Both the position numbers and the translations under genes were made by a program. This document shows, piece by piece, positions 46,620 to 57,169 of a stretch of 64,000 bases of DNA. The DNA comes from Watersipora subatra (Eukaryota > Bryozoa > Gymnolaemata > Cheilostomatida > Watersiporidae), in assembly GCF_963576615.1 (NCBI RefSeq), contig NC_088717.1, forward strand, positions 21,727,344-21,791,343, written 5' to 3'. The stretch's first letter is position 1, and each line of letters begins with the position of its first letter. The notes under the pieces were generated by a model, which worked only from the letters and a program-made list of their open reading frames with translations, was not told the origin of the DNA and ran no database searches.

Positions 46620-47130
46620 TAATTTAATAATGTTAATGGAATTTCTAGTTTAATAATGTAACTTAACAACAATTAGCAATAAGGAAATATGTTTATTATA
46701 CATGTAACTCTTAAATGCAAAATTAGAAGTAAAATGGCAAGCTACTGTGTACTACACACAGTTTGAAAGTTGGTTGTGTTGAATGTAGAATGGTACTGAT
46801 AGCGATCTTTAACAGAAAGCAAGTATGAGCTTTGACGTGTCTGCAAGTTTTCTGCAAACTGCAGCAAAATGAAAGCTGTTATAAAAGTGTTATAAAGCTG
46901 TAGGCCTAATCTACTGTATTGTATGTAATTTAACAACAACAATAAGGAAATATCTTTATTATAACTCTGAAATGCAAAATTAAAAGTAAAATGACAAGCT
47001 ACTGTGTACTATACACAGTTTGAAAGTTGGTTGCGTTGAATGTAGAATGGTTTTGATAGCGATCTTTAACAGAAAGCAAGTATGAGCGTTCACACTTCTG
47101 AAGGTTTTCTGCAAACTGCAGCAAAATAAA
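46620..47130 (+). repeat. Two-copy tandem duplication, ~245-bp period
   Basis: AAGCTACTGTGTACTA(C/T)ACACAGTTTGAAAGTTGG, GATAGCGATCTTTAACAG and TTTTCTGCAAACTGCAGC occur in order twice, at ~46738-46868 and ~46993-47127. Confidence 0.85.
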
Positions 47131-48309
47131 AAAAATGTTATCGTCATAAACGGGCGTTGTAGTTCGGCCCTAGCTGGTACGTAAGTTGTAAAGAATTTCA
47201 GCTAACGTTTTAAATAATGAAACCTTCGGTGATTGGACAAAAAACATAGGCTAATAAACGGTGTACCACAATTTCGTACCTGTAAATTGGTCTACGCCTC
47301 AAACGGTCTACGTTTATTACAAAAAACTTCGAATAAATTCGATTACAAGTAAACAACACCATAGACTGGTGAAATGAGCATGGTTTTCTCATGAAATACG
47401 CACTACTAAATAGTTCTACAATCGGTCGCACGGCTTTATTGGCGTTTCAATTTTCGGTCTTAACTTTTATTAAACCGAGCTTTTCAAGCTTTTTGTGGCA
47501 ATTTTCGTTCAAATTAATCTGTCTATTTGTGTATAATCCGATCAGATGGGTAAGTTTTAAGATATTATCGAAGGTTTACAAAGACTTGGTAACATATTTA
47601 AATAGGTTTAAATGTGTTTTGTATCGTTATTATACTTTAACGACTTTACATTCCGATGCTTAAATTTGTTGATGAATTTTCTTGACGAGGGTTCGTCTCA
47701 TTGTTGATGAATAATTTTCGTAAGTTGTGTGCACATGCATTTATCATAAAAACTCCCACACTTCCGCTCCGCTCGTGTGGTCGTGGGATTATTTTTTATG
47801 ATTAATTTAATAATCATAATGCATATTATACAAAATAATAATATAACTGTGTAGAAAATAAATGATGTAACTTGTAGGATATAATTTGTAGAAAATTCCA
47901 AATGATAACCGAGATTGATGATTGATTTAATTGATTCCATTTATTAGCTATAGTTAAAAAAAAGGTAAACAGCGCTAAAGATGAGTCTGAATAAGGAAGC
48001 TAAGTGGGAGAACAACAAAACTGAGCTGAACTAGCAAAGTAGCGAAATATTGCGAAATAATAGATGCGTGTAATTATTTCCTGCTAAAACTCATCTACAC
48101 GTCCGAAGGACTGGTTTGGAATTCTCAGAGCAATGGTTGTTAGGCCCAATTTTACTGTTCTATACTTCCAGGGATTAAACCAATTAAAACGCAGTGATTG
48201 TTATAGGAGAGCGCGTTAGTTTGCTTAATTGACCAATGGCTCACAAGTCTATTTCATACGTCATATATCGATGCTAATATGATGATTACCAAAACACTTA
48301 TGTCTTTTG
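47131..48309. other. No gene recognised
   Basis: The open frames on both strands around 47210-47660 are low in coding character. CCGCTCCGCTCGTGTGGTCG at ~47765 is a small GC-rich patch in AT-rich DNA. Nothing else is supported. Confidence 0.4.
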
Positions 48310-48438
48310 GTAGACTTGTGTTTGGCTGGCTATATCTCAGCTTCTGGTTGATCAATCTCCTTGATTCTTTTTAGAACATCAGTCAACACCTCAAGATAAA
48401 TAAGAAAACACAATAATATGATGCTTTCTCTATTCTTT
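48310..48438 (-). repeat. Inverted repeat arm (partner 45207-45335)
   Basis: Inverse of 45207-45335. The identity runs from GTAGACTTGTGTTTGGCTGG to TTTCTCTATTCTTTA. Confidence 0.7.
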
Positions 48439-48624
48439 AACATTCATGGGTATTTCCTACTATTATATTTATAGTGTAGCCATATCACATGGTAATTGTC
48501 ATAACAGGATTTGTACGCTTGTAGTATTACCAAATTTAATCAGTAAATTGATCTGTAATCTTCATATAGTAAATATAAATATATAATCACAACATGTTTT
48601 ATATTCTGTATAATTACTAGGTGA

Positions 48625-48760
48625 ATACCAGGCGTTGCTCGAGTAATAAAAAGGTTTTTGCACAAATAGTTAACTTTATTTAACCTATGTTAAATAAAGG
48701 TAACATAGTTATGTAACATTTATTATTTTAACTTTTATATGAAGTTCCCAGACCACCCAA
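48625..48760 (+). repeat. GGCGTTGCYCGAGTAATAAAAA family, copy at 48.6 kb
   Basis: CAGGCGTTGCTCGAGTAATA is followed by AAAGGTTTTTGCACA. The same head is seen at 50791, 52461 and 63187 on plus, and at ~54120, ~56150 and ~63545 on minus. Confidence 0.65.
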
Positions 48761-49910
48761 GAAGTAGACAAATGACTCATTAACCATTTTTAGGGTGGTG
48801 GATTCCTCAGTAGGCATATCAACCACTAAAATTGTATGCAATTAGGAGTATCTTAAACATTTGGTTCTTGTACACGAAATTTATTATGTGAACAATTTGT
48901 TAATAAAAATAAAAATTCTGTAAAACGGTTCATGAGAAAGGCCTTTTGTGCAGATCCAAATAATTTACATAACAAATAACCCACCAGCTATTAAAACACT
49001 ATATTCAATTTATGTTCAAATAACGCAACTTTGAAATAATAATAATAATAATTAAACAAACTTTATAAACATTTTATAAACTTCAAAAATAAAAAAACCT
49101 TTACAAATGCAATAATTATTTTTTGAATATAAGAGAGTGAGGAATAGTTGATACTTATAATCTTACATGATAGTACAGTAAAATGGTATTGTAACCATGT
49201 TTGTTATAAAATATGAAATCAATCACGGATTACTAATTTGTTAGGTTGCAAGGAAATATGTGTAAGCTAATGCAGAAAGCGAGCACTGTAATGAACTCCC
49301 GGGAAACACAGGTGTGACGAACTGAATATTTGTCTGTTGGAAAAAGGAAATGGCCAATGTTAATATATACTGTATCTATATTACAATAAACATAGAATAA
49401 AAAATAGGTAATATTCATACAAAGATGTTTTAAATAAAACCGATTAGAGATTTAATTTTTATTGAAAGAAATAATTTTAAAGCCGTAAATAATAAGAGAA
49501 ACAGATATAGTTCATATTTAATGGTTGTGGAGTGCAAGGTAACAACCAGGAACTCTATATAAATTAATGTGTTATAAGCAGAATTGAAAAAAACTTAATT
49601 TATTTGGAAAAAGGTTTTTGAGCAACTGAAATAATTAAAAAAACACATGAATGTAAATGTGAAATAAATAGCGAGTAAGTAAACTACAATGCTACGATGA
49701 AAACATCGTTTTCATTGTAATTGTAGCAAAACATGATTTGGTAATGATGAAATTATTAAAACTGGAAAACCTAAATGAAAAAATATGAATTTGTTGAATT
49801 AATAGTAACAATTATTGCTTAGGAGTGTGTGGATAAAAAGGTCAGTATACAGTAGCTTTAGTTTATTTAGTGGTTACGATCTGCAAGACAATGTAACACT
49901 CTAATGGACT
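48761..49910. other. Intronic or intergenic AT-rich stretch
   Basis: I see no gene, tandem array or clear transposon end here. Confidence 0.4.
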
Positions 49911-50946
49911 ATGTACAGTATGTACTGTAGGGAGTATATATTGTATACAGTATATATTGTATGTGCCGTATACAATATCTACTGTGGATATTGTAGAATT
50001 ATTTTATAACATGGGCATCGTAACTCGTGGGTGCACTGTAATAATTAATACATAATTTAGAGTGTAGAAGTGGGAAAAGGGTATACAGTATAACGTAAGA
50101 ACAACTAAATGTTAAGAACTGTGTAACTTTGTGGTTAGATGTGCGTATTTACAAACTAGTGGTTGCAATCTTCGGGAGTTCAAATTCAGCATGAAGTGAA
50201 ATTTTCATTCCAAGATATTAATAGCAGTGGCTGGATAGACAGGGAATGACATATAATGTAATCCAGATGACAAACTTTGAGATTTATATATAGATTAGTG
50301 AGTAGATATTATAAACTTAGAAATAAAGGTTTAACATGAAGATGTCATGGGATTATATGATTTGCAGGTTAAAGGCTCTTACTAGAAACTAAAACTATGA
50401 AATCAGCAAAACTTATCAATTTCTCACAATAAATGTTCATATAATGTATTGCATGCTGAGTGATTAGAATGTGTAGTTGTCAGCATTTTAACAGTCCATC
50501 ACACGGACAGCAAACCAGAGGAGACAAATCCTTGATTTGTCTTGTATAAAGGTATCATGGGATTATATGCTTTGCAGGTTAAACACTCTTACTAGGCTGA
50601 AAGTGCTAGATCTTTCATGTAACTCTTTCTCTGATGGTCTACCAGAAGTAGTCAGCCAGCTCAACTCATTGGAGTCACTTAAATTGTGTAACTGTGAACT
50701 CACATGACTACCTGCAACGTAAGTCATATTATATGAGCCTTTACTGCAAGTGTTCAGTCAAATCTATGAAATATATAAATATGCTATGACTAGTTGTACT
50801 ACCCAGCGTTGCCCCAGTAATAAAAAAGTCTTTGGACAAAGAATTAATTTTTATATAACATACCATATACAACACACCATTTACCATTCTAACTTTTAAA
50901 CTTCATATCATGAAAAAATGAAACTCGGTTTTTGAACAACTTTCTA
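49911..50946 (+). repeat. Segmental duplicate, copy 1 (contains LRR exon)
   Basis: It matches 61395-63337 along its length once the element at 61695-62824 is removed: intron upstream, LRR exon, intron downstream and the start of the GCCCGAGTAATA repeat. A tRNA-like A box/B box pair (TGTGGTTAGATG near 50130, GGGAGTTCAAATTC near 50174) lies in both copies. A second, truncated exon start (TTTGCAGGTTAAAGGCTCTT, ~50352) precedes the full exon by ~220 bp. Confidence 0.85.
50578..50718 (+). pseudogene. LRR exon copy with in-frame TGA
   Basis: 141 nt between TTTGCAG and GTAAGT, phase 2-2: LNTLTRLKVLDLSCNSFSDG, LPEVVSQLNSLESLKLCNCE, LT, stop, LPAT. The TGA at 50705-50707 replaces the GGA (Gly) present at the same place in the exon at 62977. 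Splice sites are intact. If included in a transcript it would truncate the protein. Its 141-nt symmetrical structure means it could be skipped without changing frame. Confidence 0.72.
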
Positions 50947-51444
50947 AAGCCGGGTTCCCATATCGATTGCTAGACACCGGCGGTAACTTGTGCAGCAAAA
51001 CGCTTGCGACGCTAGGCTCACGGCATCTATATATATATTTCTCAAAGTCCGTGTGTTGGAATTCCGTCTGTCTGTTGGAAATCCGGCTATAGCTATTATT
51101 AGAACAGCTGAGCTTGACAACAATAAAGACTCAAATTCATGGAATTTCATGGAAGTTCATGGAATTCTTACTGTCATTGGAAGCCTAACCCATAGAGTTA
51201 TCTCCCCCTAGAGTGATAACTACACGAGCGTTTCCGGTGCCAACAAGGAGCGTTTAGGCCACGCCTCTTTTTTGTGCTAGTCAGTCGTAGTGATTGACTA
51301 GATCAATAACATCAGCCATGAGAAGGGTTAAACAAGGATCATGAATTCCAGTTGAGATAGTAATTAATGCTCATATTAAAGAAATGATGATTATAGTTTA
51401 TTACTCTAATATATGCTTATTATTTAAAGCAATTCAATACCTAC

Positions 51445-52314
51445 CAGGGATTGCTAAACATATTCTGGAAATGTTTACTTTTTCATTTCCATAAACATAA
51501 ATATTTCCATAATTTTAGGGAAATGGATATGGAAATTTTATTTTACAAGTATGGAAATGGTATGAAAATAGAAATAATATGGAAATGAATTATGGAAATG
51601 CTATGGAAATGGAAATAATATGAAAATGAATTATGGAAATGGAATTAATATGGAAATGAATTATGGAACTTTTATGGAAATGGAAATAATATGGAAATGG
51701 AAATAATATGGAAATGGAAATACTATGGAAATGAAGTAGGGAAATGGAAATAATATGGAAATGAGTTATGGAAATGGAATTATAATGGAAATGAATTATA
51801 GAAATGGAAATAATATGGAAATGGAAATAATATGGAAATGAATTATGGAAATGGAATTAATATGGAAATGAATTATGGAACTTTTATGGAAATGGAAATA
51901 ATATGGAAATGAATTATGGAGATGGAAATACTATGGAAATGAAGTAGGGAAATGGAATTAATATGGAAATGAATTATGGAAATAGAAATAATATGGAAAT
52001 GGAAATAATATGGAAATGAGTTATGGAAATGGAATTAATATGGAAATGAATTATGGAAATGGAAATAATATGGAAATGGAAATAATGTGGAAGTGAATTA
52101 TGGAAATGGAATTAATATGGAAATGAATTATGGAAATGGAAATAATATGGAAATGAATTATGGAAATTTTATGGAAATAATATGGAAATGAAGTAGGAAA
52201 ATGTTATGGAAATAGAAATAATATGGAAATGAATTATGGAAATGAATTATGGAAATGGAAATAATATGGAAATGAATTATAAAAATGGAAATTGTGACCT
52301 ACACGTAATCCCTG
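51445..52314. mobile_element. hAT-like element composed of a GGAAAT array
   Basis: The termini CAGGGATT (51445) and AATCCCTG (ending 52314) are inverses, flanked by a perfect 8-bp direct repeat ATACCTAC (51437-51444, 52315-52322). The opposite arm of the surrounding inverted repeat has a single copy of that site (53623-53630, inverted) with nothing inserted. From ~51530 to ~52290 the body is a ragged array of TATGGAAATGGAAATAA-type units, purine-rich on this strand. The 8-bp duplication and CAG-type terminus fit hAT. There is no coding capacity. Confidence 0.82.
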
Positions 52315-52458
52315 ATACCTACATGACTTGCCAAGGCACTGAATAGATAGTGAGTGAAAGTGAAGGTAATGCAAGCAGTTACTCATAGATAACATACATA
52401 GTCATACTGGGGTTGTATTACATTGGTGTGATGGGAAGCTAATCAACTGTCATCAACT

Positions 52459-53275
52459 ATGAGCTGTACTACCCGGTGTTGCCCGAGTAATAAAAAAGTA
52501 TTTGGACAGAAAATTTATTTTTATATAACATTTACTATTCTAATTTTTAAACTTCATATCATAAGAAAATATTTTTAAGCAGTTTAAATGAATTAAGAGG
52601 AAAAAGAAAACAACTCTAAAGGTTTTTCAAGCTTTTTCAAACAACTACAACTTTTAAATTTCATATCATGAAAGAAGTGTTTTGTTGAAATAAATTAGGA
52701 AAAAAAAACTGTAAATGTGTTTAAATGTAAAATAATTAGCAAGTAATGGCTAAATATAATCTGTTTAGCTATGATTACAATGAAAACTATTTAATAAATA
52801 AGGTAATAAAAAAGTATATTTTATTTTTATATAATTATAGTTAGTAGAATTAAGTATAATTTATTTTTATTTAATATATAACAACATTTGCCACTTTAAC
52901 TTTCAAACAACATATTATGAAAAGTGTTTTGTGTAATTGAAATAAATGAAGAGAAGAGAGAAAATAAAAACAACTGTAAATGTTTTCAAGCTTATTCAAA
53001 CAACTACAACTTTTAAATTTCATATCATGAAAGAAGTGTTTTGTTGAAATAAATTAGGAAAAAAAATAAAACTGTAAATGTGTTTAAATGTAAAATAATT
53101 AGCAAGTAATGGCTAAATATAATCTATTTAGCTATGATTACAATGAAAAATTATTTAATAAATAAGGTAATAAAAAAGTATATTTTATTTTTATATAATT
53201 AAAGTTAGTAGAATTAAGTATAATTTATTTTTATTTAATATATTTGCCACTCTAACTTTCAAACTTTTTGCTTGC
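52459..53275 (+). repeat. GTTGCCCGAGTAATAAAAAAG family, long copy with tandem subrepeats
   Basis: It starts GCTGTACTACCCGGTGTTGC. The body repeats a ~95-bp theme marked by TTTAAA(C/T)TTCATATCATGA, and a ~360-bp block (from ACAACTACAACTTTTAAATT at ~52641 and ~53000) is duplicated in tandem. Confidence 0.75.
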
Positions 53276-53282
53276 TTACATC

Positions 53283-53320
53283 AAGCAAAGATGTCCACTA
53301 ACTAGTGGACATCTTTGCTT
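53283..53320. repeat. Perfect palindrome, 18-bp arms
   Basis: AAGCAAAGATGTCCACTA, a 2-bp centre, then its exact inverse TAGTGGACATCTTTGCTT. Confidence 0.95.
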
Positions 53321-53516
53321 CAAGCTAGTCTATGTATTTGATTGATATGTATTGAAATCTAAAATTACATGCAAGGGCTGTTTGTGAACTGAGGTGACAA
53401 TGAATCACTCTATCACCATACAATGTCAATACTTTCAGTTGATGGCAGTCGATTAGCTTCCCATCACACCAATGTAATACAACCCCAGTATGACTATCTA
53501 TCTTATCTATGAATAA

Positions 53517-53561
53517 CCAATGATATACAGCCCCTCATGTGTGGGGGCTGTATATCATTGG
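53517..53561. repeat. Palindrome around GATATACAGCCCC
   Basis: CCAATGATATACAGCCCC is followed by a short loop and GGGGCTGTATATCATTGG. A related half, GGGGCTGTATATCATT, occurs near 43437. It sits within the right arm of the large inverted repeat but is absent from the left arm, so it is a later insertion or a local inversion. Confidence 0.9.
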
Positions 53562-53984
53562 AGTAACTGATTACATTAACTCACTTACTTAACACCATCT
53601 ATTCAGTGCCTTTTCAATGCATGTAGGTATTGAATTGCTTTAAATAATAAGCATATATTAGAGTAATAAACTATAATCATCATTTCTTTAATATGAGCAA
53701 TAATTACTATCTTAACTGGAAATTCATGATCATTCTTATGGCTGACGTTATTGTTCTGTCGATCACTACGAGTGACTAGCACAAAAAAGGGGCGTGGCCT
53801 AAACGCTCCTTGTTGGCACCGGAAACGCTCGTGTTGTTGAATGCACAGTTATCACTCTAGGGGGAGATAACTCTATGGCCTAACCTTATTAACTAGCTTA
53901 GTGGAGTTTCCATTGGCAATATGCCAGGCCGCTAGCTTGAAATGTAAAGTTGTTTGACAGTTTTAAAACCTTTACAGTTGTTTT

Positions 53985-54140
53985 TATTTCTCTCTTAATT
54001 TATTTCAACTGCATGACACACTTCTCTCATGATATGTAGTTTGAAAGTTAGAATGGCAAATGTTGTTATATGTTAAATACAAATCAATTTTCTGTCCAAA
54101 GACTCTTCTATTACACGGGCAACGCCGGGTGGCACAGCTA
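53985..54140 (-). repeat. GTTGCCCGTGTAATAG family, minus-strand copy
   Basis: The minus strand begins AGCTGTGCCACCCGGCGTTG and continues AGAGTCTTTGGACAGAAAAT. It is inverted relative to the copies at 50791 and 52459. Confidence 0.7.
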
Positions 54141-54246
54141 GTCTATTCATATAAAAGCCACATCGTTAATAATATCGTAAACATGATTGCATAATCAAAT
54201 TAAGTGTTCGCTCGCCATGCTGTTCTTATAAGGATGACCTTTACCC

Positions 54247-54915
54247 TAGCTTGTCTTGACAAACTGTTGTTTTTACGGAGTTGTCCCCCCGTCGAGCGGG
54301 CGAGCAACACAACAGCTTGTCGCAAGACGTACTGCACCTGATGCATCAGCTGCACTTAAGGGAGTTGTTCTCTTCCGTCTATGCGACTTGGCTGCGATGT
54401 TAAGTCGGTCGCTCCATTGGTAATCATAACAGATTTTACTCAAAAATCTATGTATAAAAAATAAGATTACAACGTTTAACTAAAGACCAGTCTCTGTTGT
54501 AAACATTAGTAAAATTTAATAATAAAGTGAAAATAAAATAAAAAATCTATGAGAACCAATAAAACTGGCTGATACAAAATAGGAATAAAACTGACGGAGC
54601 GCACAAATAACCACATGTTTAGTCGCTGTTGTTGCCTAAGTTCTCAAGTTCTACTAAAGTTTACCGCAGAGACTGGTCGCTGGTTAAACGTTATAATCTT
54701 TTTTTCTACATAAATTTTTGCGCGAAATTTGTTATGATTACCAATGGAGCGACCGATATAACATCGCAACCAAGCCGCATAGATGGAAGATAACAACTCC
54801 CTATAAGTGCAGCTGATGCATCAGGTGCAGTACGCCTTGTGACAAGCTGTTGTGTTGCTCGCCCGCTCGACGGGAAAACAACTCTGTAAAAACAACAGTT
54901 TGTCAAGACAGGCTA
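54247..54915. mobile_element. MULE-like foldback element with 9-bp target duplication
   Basis: Arms of ~260 bp (54247-54505 and ~54650-54915) are inverted copies. They begin TAGCTTGTCTTGACAAACTG and end with the inverse CAGTTTGTCAAGACAGGCTA (one mismatch). Flanks are CCTTTACCC on both sides (54238-54246, 54916-54924). A tandem paralog of the flanking sequence at 55075-55230 has CCTTCACCC uninterrupted at 55159-55167. The long terminal repeats and 9-bp duplication fit Mutator-like elements. No coding. Confidence 0.8.
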
Positions 54916-54979
54916 CCTTTACCCGTACAGTGCATTTTGGGAAGATTTCACATGCGGCCTTTTGCGAAATTTGAACAGC

Positions 54980-55487
54980 TCTAAACTTTGGTTCCCATAT
55001 CGATTTCGAGACTCCGGCGGTAACATGCGCAGCAAAACGCTTGCGACGCTAGGCTCGGCGGGATATGTTCACATAAAGCCACATCGTTAATAATATCGTA
55101 AACATAATTGCGTAATCAAATAAAATGTTTGCTCGCCATGCCGTTCCTATAATGGCGACCTTCACCCGTACAGTGCATTTCGGGAAGGTTTTGCCTGCGG
55201 TCGTTGGCGAAATTTGAACAGCGCTAAACTATTGCGATGCCGCCGGCAACTACCGGCGGTCCTCGGCGCATACGTTCCCATTTCATTGCTAATAGCCTGC
55301 GATGTGTCGCCGGTGCTTTGCGACGTATATGGGAACCCGGCTTTACAGTTTGCGTTCCGCATTTAACAATTGCGTCCTGCCGGCATTTACCGGCAGTACC
55401 CGGCGCGTACGTTCCCGGTTCATTGCTAATAGCCAGCGGTGCTGTCTCCAGTACTTTGTGACGTTTATGGGAACCAGGCTTTACAAG
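54980..55487. repeat. AAGCCGGGTTCCCATA family, GC-rich hairpin repeats
   Basis: The end sequence GGGTTCCCATAT occurs at 54990 (plus, as TGGTTCCCATAT), ~55331-55346 (inverted) and ~55470-55487 (inverted, diverged), and also at ~50951. Two tandem ~145-bp units hold hairpins CCGCCGG-CAACTA-CCGGCGG (55240-55259) and CTGCCGG-CATTTA-CCGGCAG (55377-55396). Markedly GC-richer than its surroundings. Confidence 0.72.
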
Positions 55488-55499
55488 TCACTGAAAGTT

Positions 55500-56165
55500 A
55501 TGTAATTTAATTTACAGCGGTTTGGAAACTTTACTGTTGTTTTATTTATTTTTAGTTTAGTTGTCCTGCACAAAACATTTTCCTCGTGATATGACGTTTG
55601 ACAGTTACAGTTGTTTGAAAAAGTTTAAAACCTTTACAGTTGTTTTTATTTTCTCTCCTAATTTATTTCAATAACACAAAACACTTTTTTCATGATATGT
55701 AATTTGAATGCTAGAGTGGCAAATTTTGTTATATGCTAAATAAAAATAAATTACACTTAATTATAATAAATTATAATAATATATAAATAGAATAAACCTT
55801 TTTATTACCTCATTTATTAAATAGTTTTTTATTGTAATCATAGCTAAACAAGTTATATTTAGCCATTACTTGCTAATTATTTCACAATTATATTTAAACA
55901 CATTTACAGTTTTATTTTTCTTGTTAATTTATTTCAACAAAACACTTCTTTCATGATATGAAATTTAAAAGTTGTAGTTGTTTGTAAAAGCTCGAAAACC
56001 TTTACAGTTGTTTTTTTCCCTTAATTCATTTGAGCTGCTTATAAATATTTTCTCATGATATGAAGTTTAAAAGTTAAAATAGTAAATGTTGTATTCGGTA
56101 TGTTAAAGAAAAATAAATTTTTCTGTCCTAAGACTTTTTAATAACTCGGGCAACGCCGGGTAGTA
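55500..56165 (-). repeat. GTTGCCCGAGTAATAAAAAAG family, minus-strand long copy
   Basis: On the minus strand the head TACTACCCGGCGTTGCCCGA (~56145-56165) is followed by ~600 bp of the same ~95-bp theme as 52459-53275. It abuts a plus-oriented body copy at 56166. Confidence 0.72.
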
Positions 56166-56800
56166 TATATAGCTAGGTAAATAACATTTACCATCCTAAA
56201 TGGTAAACTTCATATCATGAGAAAATATTTGTAAGCAGTTCAAACGAATGAAGAGGAAAAAGAAAACAATTGTAAAGGTTTTCAAGATTTTTCAAACAAC
56301 AACAACTTTTAAACTTCATATCATGAAAGAAGTGTTTTGTTGAAATAAATTACCAAGAAAAATAAAACTGTAAATGTGTTTAAATATAATTGTGAAATAA
56401 TTAGCAAGTAATGGCTAAATATAACTTGTTTAGCTATGATTACAATGAAAAACTATTTAATAAATAAGGTAATAAAAAACTATGTTTTATTTTCATGTAA
56501 TTTTAATTTAGTGTAGTCAAGTATAATTTGTTTTTACTTAACATATAACAAAGTTTGGCAATCTTACATTCAAACTACATACCATGAAAAAAGGGTTTTG
56601 TGCAATTGAAATAAATTAGGAAAGAAAATAAAAACAACTGTAAAGGTTTTTAAACTTTTTCAAACCACTGTAACTGTCAAACTTCGTATCATGAGGAAAA
56701 TATTTTGTGCAGGACAACTAAATTAGAAATTTCAAACCACTGTAAATTTAAAATTTCATCACTTTCAGTGATGTGTAAGAAAGTTGTTCAAAAACCGAGT
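56166..56800 (+). repeat. Same family, plus-strand body without the head
   Basis: It begins AACATTTACCATCC...CTTCATATCATGAGAAAATA and runs through the ~95-bp theme. Head to head with 55500-56165. The same head-to-head junction recurs at 63558/63559. Confidence 0.7.
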
Positions 56801-57169
56801 TGTTGTAAATCCGAAACATTTTATCCCATTGAAATAAAACTATGTAAATTATGTAATCCGTTCCAAGGCAAAAAATCAACATCGGTAGAGTATTTCTTCA
56901 ACATTTTACACCATAAGCTGTACTGTGTTGAATAACAATCCAAAAATATATTATGTTTACATTATTATATTTGTGTAGAAGTAATGCGGCAATATTTTCT
57001 ATTCGTGTTATTATTACACTGAAAGTTTCCTGTATCCTTCTTCCGGTTACAAATTTAATAAAGTTCCATTTCTTCTCGCTGTGTGTTCCTTTTTCTTTTT
57101 CCGATATGTACTTACGAGCAACCAACAATGAGCATACACACAACATACTGTGTACTGTATACTATAAAT

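Larger units (their letters stand above)
51180..53885. repeat. Large inverted repeat, arms ~400 bp
   Basis: The left arm (51180-51436, resuming 52323-52455) is inverted at 53437-53885. Shared landmarks are AGAGTTATCTCCCCCTAGAG, CCGGTGCCAACAAGGAGCGT, AAGGCACTGAATAGAT and ACTGGGGTTGTATTACATTG. The left arm is split by an 870-bp transposon (51445-52314). The arms enclose a repeat block at 52459-53275. Confidence 0.85.

Noticed and set aside
50130-50203. tRNA gene
   Set aside because: A- and B-box-like motifs exist, but no acceptor or anticodon stem can be drawn.
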